From Paenibacillus sp. FSL H7-0331 (GTDB lineage: Bacteria; Bacillota; Bacilli; Paenibacillales; NBRC-103111), in contig NZ_MRTH01000010.1 of the NCBI RefSeq assembly GCF_001956045.1, positions 62,001-126,000 on the forward strand: a DNA stretch of 64,000 bases. The letters run 5' to 3'. Positions 35,675-43,338 of this stretch are shown piece by piece; within the stretch, counting starts at the first letter, position 1; each line of letters begins with the position of its first letter. A program made the translations under genes and the position numbers. The notes beneath the pieces are model-generated. The model was not told the origin of the DNA and made no database searches. It was given only the letters and a program-made list of their open reading frames with translations.

Positions 35675-36487
35675 ATGAAATCTTTGAAGCCAATAACAAG
35701 AAGTCCCTTTAGAATTTATTTGGGTAAGAAGTATTATCGCTGCAAGCGTTATCTGGAATGGTATGTCGGTAGAAAAAAATACGCTGCAGCCAAACAAAAT
35801 ACACTTTTGCCATATACAATTTTCAAACATAAGACTCCCTTACTTCGTGAATTAAAAGATGTGGATATGTGGCTGCAGCATAATAAAATAAAGAATCTTA
35901 TCATTGCTTCACAGACACTCAATAAACTGCTTATAAAGCCGGGCGAAACCTTTTCATATTGGCGTTTAATTGGAAATACAACCCGCAGAAAAGGTTATGT
36001 GGATGGCATGATTTTGTTTTATGGAAAGGTTACGACAGGCGTCGGGGGAGGCTTATGTCAATTATCCAATCTCATATACTGGATGACCTTACATTCACCA
36101 TTAACCGTCACGGAGCGATATCGACATAGCTACGATGTATTCCCCGATTCCAATCGAAGCCAGCCCTTCGGAAGTGGAGCCACTTGTGCTTATAACTACC
36201 TTGACCTGCAAGTCAAGAATGAAACCAATCATACTTATCAATTGGTTATTTACTTGACGGATACCCATTTGGTTGGGGAATGGAAGTCAGATATCCCACC
36301 AACCCAAACATATGAAATCTATGAAAAGGAACACTGGATAACCCACGAGTATTGGGGTGGTTATGTCAGACATAACCGCATATCCAGGAAAGTGTACAAT
36401 ATTGATCATGAACTTATTGATGATGAAATGATTACTGAAAATCATGCCATTATGATGTACGAACCGATGCTGCAGGAAGGCATTTAA
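35675..36487 (+). CDS. VanW-family protein
   Basis: The 270-residue protein carries the VanW motifs KPGETFSYWRLIGNTTRRKGY near 88 and TTGVGGGLCQLSNLIYW near 125. VanW occurs in some VanB-type vancomycin resistance clusters, but its function is unknown and most homologues lie outside resistance loci. No vanH, vanA/B or vanX genes are nearby, so resistance is not implied. AAGGAGGT precedes the start. The DUF3267 gene follows on the same strand after 34 bases. Confidence 0.85.
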   Translation: MKSLKPITRSPFRIYLGKKYYRCKRYLEWYVGRKKYAAAKQNTLLPYTIFKHKTPLLRELKDVDMWLQHNKIKNLIIASQTLNKLLIKPGETFSYWRLIGNTTRRKGYVDGMILFYGKVTTGVGGGLCQLSNLIYWMTLHSPLTVTERYRHSYDVFPDSNRSQPFGSGATCAYNYLDLQVKNETNHTYQLVIYLTDTHLVGEWKSDIPPTQTYEIYEKEHWITHEYWGGYVRHNRISRKVYNIDHELIDDEMITENHAIMMYEPMLQEGI

Positions 36488-36521
36488 TTCGTGTATTCAC
36501 CATAACAGGGGGTTAGCAAGC

Positions 36522-37124
36522 ATGAAGATCACTTTTCAATTACCGAAAGCTGACCCAGATAAACAAGCTCGGCTCATTTCCGAGCATTGGGTACAGTTAA
36601 AAGAACCCAAATCCCTGCCCGTTGCGATTTTATTATCGGTTCCTTTTATGCTTGTAGGAGGCTTCCTAACGCTGATGCTAACGAGGATATTTGTACCAGT
36701 GAGTTTAGAGGATTATGGGTTTCAAGGTGGTGGGATAAGCTTTAATATTAATATCCTGTATATCCTTTCTATTTTCGTGCTCCTACTGATCCATGAGCTG
36801 ATCCATCTCAGCCTGATTCCAAGCTTTATGAAATCCAAGCACACGGGAATTGGTATTCAAGTTTTCGGTGGATTTGTATTTACAGAGGAAATTATGTCTC
36901 GCATGCGTTATTTGATCGTATCTCTCGCGCCATTCGTGCTCATTTCGATAGTTCTGCCTCTACTGTTAGGGGCCATGGGATATTTGAATCCATTACTTAT
37001 TTTCCTCATTATCCTTAATGCTCTGGGCTCGTCTGTTGATTTGTTAAATGTAGTGCTAGTTTTATCTCAAGTGCCGAAGAAAGCGCAAATAAGAAATCAT
37101 GGTATGAACACATTATGGAAATAA
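36522..37124 (+). CDS. DUF3267 membrane protein with HExxH motif
   Basis: The 200-residue protein has four hydrophobic segments (about 33-55, 80-100, 128-150 and 155-180) and an HELIH zinc-metalloprotease motif near residue 91 within LLLIHELIHLSL. DUF3267 proteins are putative intramembrane metallopeptidases. It lies 34 bases after the vanW gene and may be cotranscribed. Substrate and activity are unknown. Confidence 0.78.
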   Translation: MKITFQLPKADPDKQARLISEHWVQLKEPKSLPVAILLSVPFMLVGGFLTLMLTRIFVPVSLEDYGFQGGGISFNINILYILSIFVLLLIHELIHLSLIPSFMKSKHTGIGIQVFGGFVFTEEIMSRMRYLIVSLAPFVLISIVLPLLLGAMGYLNPLLIFLIILNALGSSVDLLNVVLVLSQVPKKAQIRNHGMNTLWK

Positions 37125-37257
37125 ATGTAATTTAAAGTCAAACAATCCGACCTATGAAGAGCTATATATACACAATTTTGATTTGTAACCGATATATCAT
37201 TTAGGTGGAATTATAACGCCCATCATTTACCTATATTTAGGAGAAAGGAGTGAATAC

Positions 37258-38031
37258 ATGCAAGTTTCTTTTTCATCACGAGCTATAACCCAGAGCCCTT
37301 ACGCCGGGATAAAAGCAATAGACAGCAGTATGTCCATTAAGAAAGCTGACAAAGCAGACTCCGTGTCTATTAGTGAAGGGGCACGTAACATGTTTGCCAA
37401 AAACGATACATTCAAAAAAAATGCAATGATTGAAGCGTTAATGAAACAAAAGGAAAACCTGCTGGAGAACAAAAATAAATTAGTGGAAAAAACCTTGAAA
37501 GACGGCGGTCAATTAGATACGATCAAGGACCAGATTAAGGAACTCGATCAGCAGCTCCGTTTATTGGATCAACAAATTAGTCAACAACAAATAGACGATC
37601 AGCAAAAGGCATTAGGACTGGATGAAGAAAGCAAGAAACCTACAAAGGCAGTCGCTGCTGAAACGAAAACAGATAATGAGGTACAGGCTGAACAGCTGCA
37701 TAACATTGCGAGCCTGGCTGGAAATCTGGATCAAATTGAAAGAATGTCTGCGCAGAAAAACAATATGCAAGGCGAAACACGGATTTTGAAAAATGAAATT
37801 AAAGCGGATGAGGCTCGATCTTTATCTAATCTTCCTGCAACAGGCAAGCGCGAGAAGTTATCGAATTTGAACAAGGGAATTTCTGATATTGAAAAGCGAA
37901 TCGGCGAAATGACACAGTCAACGACAGAAAAGCTGAAAGAAGTGAATAAGCCTTCAGACGACAACATCGCAGAAGAAACCCCTGTTAACGGTTCAATGGA
38001 CAAGAGCACTGAGCTGGGAAATAAACGATAA
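37258..38031 (+). CDS. Coiled-coil hypothetical protein, 257 aa
   Basis: I do not recognise a named family. The protein is hydrophilic, with long predicted coiled coils (about 60-120 and 150-235; ENKNKLVEKTLKDGGQLD, IKDQIKELDQQLRLLDQQ) rich in Gln and Lys. Near the N terminus, KADSVSISEGARNMF resembles the D-x-V-x-I-S-xx-A element of several flagellar or hook-associated proteins and FlgM-like proteins. No signal peptide or membrane helix is seen. It starts at ATG 37258 after an AGAAAGGAG element and ends at a strong terminator. Confidence 0.6.
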   Translation: MQVSFSSRAITQSPYAGIKAIDSSMSIKKADKADSVSISEGARNMFAKNDTFKKNAMIEALMKQKENLLENKNKLVEKTLKDGGQLDTIKDQIKELDQQLRLLDQQISQQQIDDQQKALGLDEESKKPTKAVAAETKTDNEVQAEQLHNIASLAGNLDQIERMSAQKNNMQGETRILKNEIKADEARSLSNLPATGKREKLSNLNKGISDIEKRIGEMTQSTTEKLKEVNKPSDDNIAEETPVNGSMDKSTELGNKR

Positions 38032-38033
38032 CC

Positions 38034-38077
38034 AAAATGGATAGATATCAGGGTTTCCTGAATACTCTATCCATTTT
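38034..38077. terminator. Bidirectional terminator between coiled-coil gene and SUKH-like gene
   Basis: AAAATGGATAGA and TCTATCCATTTT form a perfect 12-bp stem around a 20-base loop, between convergent genes. Confidence 0.75.
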
Positions 38078-38131
38078 AACTAGCCGCCTAATACCGTGTA
38101 CAACATCCTATTCGATCCTTGAGCTTATCCC

Positions 38132-38704
38132 TCATGATGACCAATACGCCACATCAGGATTCAGAGCCGCTCCTACCTCGCCTTCCCTTACCAAATCATA
38201 ATCGAGATATCCCTCATCATCCAAATAGTATACCTGCTGCTCATAAAAGGCACACAGGGTTTCCATGAACTTTTCGGGTGAAGCATGAATAACTTCCAGA
38301 TCGTCATGATCAGCCAATAACAAATCACATATTTGTTCAACACCCTCAACAGACCTACGGTAGCAAATATAGTCACTCGCATAGTTCGTTAACAAAGGCA
38401 GTACGATCTCGCCTGGCTCCTTATGCCTGTTGAGCAATAATTCGGATAGCTGCTGCATTTCCTGCTCGTATTCTTCAAGATGAATAAGCCGATAGCCGGG
38501 TATAAAATCCATCAGGGTCTGGTCTTCTATCTCTCTGCGGGTGCCGGCCACTCTACCGTACAATGTCATTAGCAGTGTGGGTACCTCCGGGAGGATATCC
38601 CCAATGCTGACGGCTGCCTCTTGATGGCTTCCCAGACTCGGAATATAAGCGGGGCGCAGCCGGGATGATAAATTCAAAAATTGTTCGACTTGATCTGATA
38701 GCAA
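38132..38704 (-). CDS. SMI1/KNR4 (SUKH)-like protein
   Basis: The 190-residue acidic protein resembles the SUKH fold: a leading helix, LPEVPTLLMTLYGRVAGTRREIED near residue 39, then DFIPGYRLIHLEEYEQEMQQL with the typical turn into the second half. SUKH proteins are often immunity proteins against secreted polymorphic toxins, but many are standalone and of unknown role. No toxin gene is adjacent. The assignment is from pattern only. Confidence 0.5.
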   Translation of the reverse strand: MLSDQVEQFLNLSSRLRPAYIPSLGSHQEAAVSIGDILPEVPTLLMTLYGRVAGTRREIEDQTLMDFIPGYRLIHLEEYEQEMQQLSELLLNRHKEPGEIVLPLLTNYASDYICYRRSVEGVEQICDLLLADHDDLEVIHASPEKFMETLCAFYEQQVYYLDDEGYLDYDLVREGEVGAALNPDVAYWSS

Positions 38705-38804
38705 CGTAGCTTCTCCTCCTTGGAAAGAGCCCTACCGATAATTGCAAGCGGGAATGACTCTTGTTCCCTCATTATATAGCTCCTGACGGTAATTTAAAAC
38801 AGAA

Positions 38805-38915
38805 CGGTCGTAAGCGAAGCTTTGCTATTCTACTCATGTGGGCAGCTCCTCTTCATCAACTGCAGGGAGCCGCGCCCGTGATTAAAACAGGCGCGTAGCT
38901 TCCGCTCCTCATGGA
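38805..38915. repeat. Degenerate long inverted repeat (possible relative of the hairpin family)
   Basis: The left segment with TAAGCGAAGC and GGGCAGCTCC and the right segment with GGGAGCCGC and GCTTCCGCT can pair imperfectly around a short loop. TAAGCGAAGC also occurs in the reverse complement of the copy A arm. The relation to copies A-C is uncertain. The surrounding 300 bases between genes otherwise hold only the floT terminator. Confidence 0.3.
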
Positions 38916-38950
38916 CTCAATCGGCCAGTCGACACTTTTCCGTATAACCG

Positions 38951-38990
38951 CAAAAAAGCCTTCCGAGCGTCTGTGACGGCCGGAAGGCTG
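38951..38990 (-). terminator. Terminator after the flotillin gene
   Basis: AGCCTTCCG and CGGAAGGCT form a perfect nine-bp stem, and the minus strand continues with TTTTTTG. Confidence 0.8.
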
Positions 38991-39004
38991 CTGCCTGATT
39001 TCGT

Positions 39005-40609
39005 TTATTTCCCCTCTGTCGGTACAACGATCTGTTCCAGAGGAATGACTTTGTGATGCTCAGCAGGAGTGGACACGATCTGTTGTTTGTCAGGTGCGCC
39101 CACGCCTCCCAACCGATTGGTCAGCCCTTTGACGAGCTCCTCCAAATCGATACCCGATACGCTTTTGAGCATATCTGGTGCTGTTGCCATCAACTCGGTT
39201 ACATATTTGCTAATCTTTGTGGCGCCGCCACCGTTGCCACCGGCATCTACAATGGTCAGCTTATCGATATGAGACATCGGCTCGGCAATTTTGGCAGCCA
39301 GCTCAGGCAGCATCTTGACAATGATATCCAGAATCGCTGCTTCACCGAACTTGGCGTAGGCTTCAGCAAGCTTTTCCTTGGCTTCTGCTTCCGCAAACCC
39401 TTGAAGACGAATGACCTCCGCTTGTGCGGTACCTTTGGCCCGCTCAACATTAGCTTCGGAATTACCCTTCGCCAAGCCCGCTTCTGCGATGGCAATCCCA
39501 GAAATACGTACCTGCTCCGCGTTGGCTCTCGCTTCTGCCTCAATCTGATACTGTCTTGCATCGGCTTCACGCATACGACGGGACTTATCCGCTTCTGCTG
39601 CTTGCTCGATCGCATAACGATCCGCATCCGCTTTCTTCTTGACCTCGGAATCATATTGCTTCTCGCGGCGCAATATTTCCTTGGTTTCCAGATCGATTTC
39701 CCGTTCTTTGCGAACAAGCTCAACCTTCATTTGCTCTTCTACGATAATTTGCTTCGACTTGGCTTCCTGTATGCCATAAGCCTGATCGGCCTCGGCCTTC
39801 GCTACATCCTGCTCCTTCTTAAATGAAGCAATCTTCAGCTGCTTATCCTTCTCGGATTCAGCAATGTTCGTGTCGCGCGCAAGCTCGGCCTTCTGGCTCT
39901 GCTCCTCGGCATTTGCCTTTTGAATTCGCGCATCCCGGGACGCTTGGGCCTGGGCAATATCCGCATCACGCTTCACAGCAGCAATCCGCGGTTTACCCAA
40001 TGCGTCCAGATATCCGTTATTGTCGCGCAAATCCTTGATCGTAAAGGAAACGATTTGCAAGCCCATTTTACGAAGATCGATGGCCGAAACCTCCTGAACC
40101 TTTTGAGCAAATATATCACGATTTTTATAAATATCCTCAACCGTCATACTGCCGAGAATCGCCCGAAGGTGGCCCTCCAGCACCTCTTGCGCTTCACCAC
40201 GCAGCTCCTCATCACTTTTGCCGAGAAATTGCTCGGTAGCAGTAGCAACATCCTCGATCGATCCACCAACCTTGATAATTGCAACACCGTTAGCGAGTAC
40301 AGGTACCCCCTGCTCCGTATATACCTCAGGAGTCGCAATATCCAGTTTGTGGGACAAAAGCGAAATAAACTGTGCCTGCTGGAATACGGGGAGGATGAAT
40401 GCGCCGCCACCACGAATGATTTTTAATTTACGGTCTGTTTCATCATTCATTACATTTTTGGAGCCTAAAAAAGAACCGGTGATGATCATCGCTTTATCTG
40501 GACTGACCGTTTTATACCGTGACCAAAAGGCCAATCCGAGTATAACCAGAACAGCAATCAATAATACAGGAATCGTTAAGTATTCATAGTTAGTAGTCAA
40601 TTGCGTCAA
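39005..40609 (-). CDS. floT: Flotillin-like protein FloT (YuaG)
   Basis: The 534-residue protein has an N-terminal membrane segment (about 12-30), an SPFH/PHB domain (about 40-220), and a long Glu/Ala-rich coiled coil (about 230-440; repeated AEA, EAEA and AEAD units), as in B. subtilis YuaG. It organises functional membrane microdomains. It starts at TTG 40609 with an AAGGTGGGAT element upstream. It follows an NfeD-like gene by 34 bases, the conserved yuaF-floT pairing, and a terminator closes the unit. Confidence 0.92.
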   Translation of the reverse strand: MTQLTTNYEYLTIPVLLIAVLVILGLAFWSRYKTVSPDKAMIITGSFLGSKNVMNDETDRKLKIIRGGGAFILPVFQQAQFISLLSHKLDIATPEVYTEQGVPVLANGVAIIKVGGSIEDVATATEQFLGKSDEELRGEAQEVLEGHLRAILGSMTVEDIYKNRDIFAQKVQEVSAIDLRKMGLQIVSFTIKDLRDNNGYLDALGKPRIAAVKRDADIAQAQASRDARIQKANAEEQSQKAELARDTNIAESEKDKQLKIASFKKEQDVAKAEADQAYGIQEAKSKQIIVEEQMKVELVRKEREIDLETKEILRREKQYDSEVKKKADADRYAIEQAAEADKSRRMREADARQYQIEAEARANAEQVRISGIAIAEAGLAKGNSEANVERAKGTAQAEVIRLQGFAEAEAKEKLAEAYAKFGEAAILDIIVKMLPELAAKIAEPMSHIDKLTIVDAGGNGGGATKISKYVTELMATAPDMLKSVSGIDLEELVKGLTNRLGGVGAPDKQQIVSTPAEHHKVIPLEQIVVPTEGK

Positions 40610-40643
40610 AGAAATCCCACCTTTTACGTTTTTTTAGTAGGGT

Positions 40644-41171
40644 TTAAATATTAAGCTCACTTACCGCAAAATCGCGGCCTCTTAACTCAACGATCACTAC
40701 TTTCTGGCCCTGCATAATTTGCAAGCCCTCAAAGCTGACAGCCGGATAATTAGATATGCCGGAGTTCGTATGAATAATGATTTCTCCATAGCCCAGCGTC
40801 GGAATCGTAACCGAAACCTCGGCTGCCTTGCCGACCAAATCACCGACCGAATGTCCGATAGAGTGCTCGGCCTTGCTCATATTGCGCACGAAAAAAATGT
40901 AAATTGCAGCCGACAGCACAAGTGCAATAAGCACCGCCAAAATAGCTATAAGTGTGACATCAAGCAGCGTGTATTTGTGAAAAATAATACCTGCCGCGCC
41001 AAATGTAGTGATGCCTCCAACGATCACAATGGGCTGCATAAAGTCAAAATGATCCAGATGCAGCGCAGCCGCAGCGCTATCCAGCCAGTGACCAATCACT
41101 TCTCCAATCACAAGCGTTATCACGGCAAAGGCAATACCAAATAGTAAGCAATTCCAATAAACAATTAACAT
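40644..41171 (-). CDS. yuaF: NfeD-like membrane protein YuaF
   Basis: The 175-residue protein has four hydrophobic segments (about 3-30, 45-65, 70-92 and the end of that block) and a C-terminal OB-fold domain (about 105-170; VGKAAEVSVTIPTLGYGEI, GQKVVIVELRGRDFAV), as in NfeD/YuaF proteins. These partner flotillins. AGGAGAGG precedes ATG 41171. In Bacillus this operon answers to sigma-W; I did not find a convincing sigma-W site here. Confidence 0.88.
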   Translation of the reverse strand: MLIVYWNCLLFGIAFAVITLVIGEVIGHWLDSAAAALHLDHFDFMQPIVIVGGITTFGAAGIIFHKYTLLDVTLIAILAVLIALVLSAAIYIFFVRNMSKAEHSIGHSVGDLVGKAAEVSVTIPTLGYGEIIIHTNSGISNYPAVSFEGLQIMQGQKVVIVELRGRDFAVSELNI

Positions 41172-41307
41172 GGCGACATCCTCTCCTATCAGTATTAGTC
41201 AGGAATGATTCTGTGCTTATCTTCTAGTATACATGAAAACTACCCTCCATGTCAGGTTTAAATCGTTATAGATCGCGGATTCTCAAATTCAAGGGCGGTC
41301 AGCATAA

Positions 41308-41342
41308 AGAAAAGCCCTCCAAAGTGTTACTCTGGAAGGCTT
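41308..41342 (-). terminator. Terminator after ilvA
   Basis: On the minus strand AAGCCTTCCAGAGT pairs imperfectly with ACTTTGGAGGGCTT around a short loop and is followed by TTC-rich sequence. Confidence 0.7.
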
Positions 41343-41365
41343 GCAAGCATACCTGTATATCAACC

Positions 41366-42619
41366 TCAAATCAGCAAATTAAACAAGGTAGGATTTTTAT
41401 TAATCTCCACATATTTAATGCCTCTACTCTCCATACGATCAATGAGGGGTTCATAATCCTCTTTATTTTTCAGCTCAATGCCTACTAGCGCCGGGCCGTT
41501 TTCCTTACTTGTTTTCTTCGTATATTCGAATCGTGTAATATCGTCGTTCGGTCCCAATACCTCATCAAGGAATTCGCGCAAGGCTCCTGCCCGCTGTGGA
41601 AACTGAACGGTAAAATAATGCTTCAGCCCCTCATAAATCAATGATCTTTCCTTAATTTCCTGCATCCTGTCGATATCATTATTGCCGCCACTAATGATAC
41701 AAACGACATTTTTCCCGGCAATCTGCTCGCGGTAAAACTCAAGTGCTGTGATCGTCAGCGCACCTGCTGGCTCGGCGACAATCGCATTCTCATTATACAG
41801 CTCCAGAATCGTCGTACACACTTTGCCTTCAGGTACGACCAGAACATCGTCTACAACTCTTTGGCATACCTCGTAAGTTAACTCCCCTACCCGCTTGACC
41901 GCCGTACCATCAACGAACTTGTCTATCTCATTTAAGGTGATAATTTGACCCTCATCGATAGATTGACGCATAGAGGGTGCACCTGCAGCTTCAACACCAA
42001 TCACCTGAGTGGATGGACTAATAGCCTTAATGTAGGTACCCACGCCTGCAGCCAAACCGCCGCCGCCAATACCGGCGAATACATAATCCACCGGGTCTTT
42101 CATATCATTCATCAGCTCAAGACCTACGGTTCCTTGGCCAGCCATTACCTTAAGATGATCAAAAGGATGGACGAACTGCATCCCCTCCCGCTCACTGTAC
42201 AGCAGCGCTTCCCTTAAGGAATCGTCGAAGGTGTCTCCAATCAGGATCACTTCCACATAGGAAGCTCCGAACAGCTTGACCTGGGATATTTTTTGACGTG
42301 GTGTTGTGGTTGGCATAAAGATTTTGCCTTGCACCTCAAGCGCTTTGCAGGAATAAGCCAAGCCTTGTGCGTGATTGCCGGCACTGGCGCATACTACGCC
42401 CTTACGCAGCTTTTCTTCAGGCAGACTACGCATTAAATTATAGGCACCACGAATTTTGAAGGAACGGACAACTTGCAAATCCTCACGCTTCAGGAACACA
42501 TTACAATTATATTTATCAGATAGAATGGAGTTTCTTTGCAGAGGTGTATGAGACACCACATCCTTCAGCAAATGACTCGCCATGATGATATCTTCCAGCT
42601 TGATTGTCTGATTGTCCAT
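41366..42619 (-). CDS. ilvA: Threonine dehydratase (isoleucine biosynthesis)
   Basis: The 417-residue enzyme deaminates threonine to 2-oxobutanoate, the first committed step to isoleucine. The PLP lysine is K55 in SFKIRGAYN, the phosphate-binding loop is GGGGLAAGVG near 185, and a single ACT-like regulatory domain (about 325-417) follows, as in the short Bacillus IlvA. GGAGGTTA before ATG 42619 sets the start; the longer ORF would run back through the terminator of the upstream gene. No T-box leader is visible. Confidence 0.92.
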   Translation of the reverse strand: MDNQTIKLEDIIMASHLLKDVVSHTPLQRNSILSDKYNCNVFLKREDLQVVRSFKIRGAYNLMRSLPEEKLRKGVVCASAGNHAQGLAYSCKALEVQGKIFMPTTTPRQKISQVKLFGASYVEVILIGDTFDDSLREALLYSEREGMQFVHPFDHLKVMAGQGTVGLELMNDMKDPVDYVFAGIGGGGLAAGVGTYIKAISPSTQVIGVEAAGAPSMRQSIDEGQIITLNEIDKFVDGTAVKRVGELTYEVCQRVVDDVLVVPEGKVCTTILELYNENAIVAEPAGALTITALEFYREQIAGKNVVCIISGGNNDIDRMQEIKERSLIYEGLKHYFTVQFPQRAGALREFLDEVLGPNDDITRFEYTKKTSKENGPALVGIELKNKEDYEPLIDRMESRGIKYVEINKNPTLFNLLI

Positions 42620-42706
42620 ATTAACCTCCACCGAATGTACATTTTTATAATTATACACCCCGAGGACAGGTTGTCCATAGTTTTCTTTTTGCAGCTGCTT
42701 CACACG

Positions 42707-42747
42707 CAAAAAAAACCACTGCCATGAAGATTTCTCAGCAGTGGTTC
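42707..42747 (-). terminator. Terminator between the 126-aa hypothetical gene and ilvA
   Basis: AACCACTGC (42715-42723) pairs perfectly with GCAGTGGTT (42738-42746), and the minus strand then reads eight T residues. This separates ilvA transcription from the gene upstream. Confidence 0.85.
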
Positions 42748-42757
42748 CGTCACATGA

Positions 42758-43138
42758 CTATATTTTTCTAGCCTCTACAAAGCTGTAATCCGGGTAGTCA
42801 AGCGCTGCCTTATGCTGCGCATGCTCCACATCAAATGCTTTAACCTTAGCCTGAAAACCTTTACCCGATGCGTCCTGAAGGCTGAGCTCATACGAATCCA
42901 GCATTTTATGGGCGTAGTTGAGATCAAACACATCCATATTAAAAAACAGCTTGCTGTTCTCGATAATCCGGTTCAACTCGGCAAGCTGACCTTTATAAAA
43001 GCTGACCTCGTGCGTATCCTCATGCTGAGATTTAAGTAATTCTACCGCATCGACACGGTCGCGAATATCCATCAAAAATTCAACTATCTTCTCCTCCGAC
43101 AAAGCAGTCAGTGGTTTTTCTTCATGTCGTATCACCAT
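42758..43138 (-). CDS. Hypothetical protein, 126 aa
   Basis: I do not recognise a family. The product is mostly helical and charged, with an acidic helix (LSEEKIVEFLMDIRDRVDAVELLKS) and a His-rich middle, and lacks membrane or secretion signals. GGAGGGG followed by six bases and ATG 43138 gives a convincing start, five codons inside the longest ORF. It has its own terminator, so it appears to be a single-gene unit. Confidence 0.6.
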   Translation of the reverse strand: MVIRHEEKPLTALSEEKIVEFLMDIRDRVDAVELLKSQHEDTHEVSFYKGQLAELNRIIENSKLFFNMDVFDLNYAHKMLDSYELSLQDASGKGFQAKVKAFDVEHAQHKAALDYPDYSFVEARKI

Positions 43139-43228
43139 TGGGTTCCCCTCCACGTATTCGTCATTTGCTTATGTGTTTTTACCCGATTCCGCCCCCTATG
43201 AAACTCATCCATTCCCATACAATAATAG

Positions 43229-43276
43229 AACAGCCCTTCCATCCGGCACTAAGGGCCTGAATGAAAGAGCTGTTCC
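43229..43276 (-). terminator. Hairpin downstream of the SLH protein gene
   Basis: GAACAGC and GCTGTTC pair at the base, with an inner CTTTC/GGAAG stem, and the minus strand continues into TATTATTG. The T-run is weak. Confidence 0.5.
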
Positions 43277-43338
43277 TGGGTAATCAACCTTTTTCTTCTC
43301 TCTTGTGTCAATCTCTCTATAGATCTCTAAGGATCCTA

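Noticed and set aside
35675..36487. VanW taken as a vancomycin resistance locus
   Set aside because: No vanH, vanA/B, vanX, vanR or vanS genes are near, and VanW homologues are common outside resistance clusters.
39053..39826. 257-aa plus-strand ORF antisense to floT
   Set aside because: Its Leu/Phe/Gly-rich sequence mirrors the Glu/Ala coiled-coil codons of floT, a known antisense-ORF artefact.
41172..41300. Sigma-W promoter for yuaF-floT
   Set aside because: I looked for TGAAAC-N16-CGTA upstream of yuaF on the minus strand and found no convincing match.
42620..42709. N-terminal 30-codon extension of ilvA
   Set aside because: It reads back through the terminator of the upstream gene, while a GGAGGTTA site lies directly before ATG 42619.
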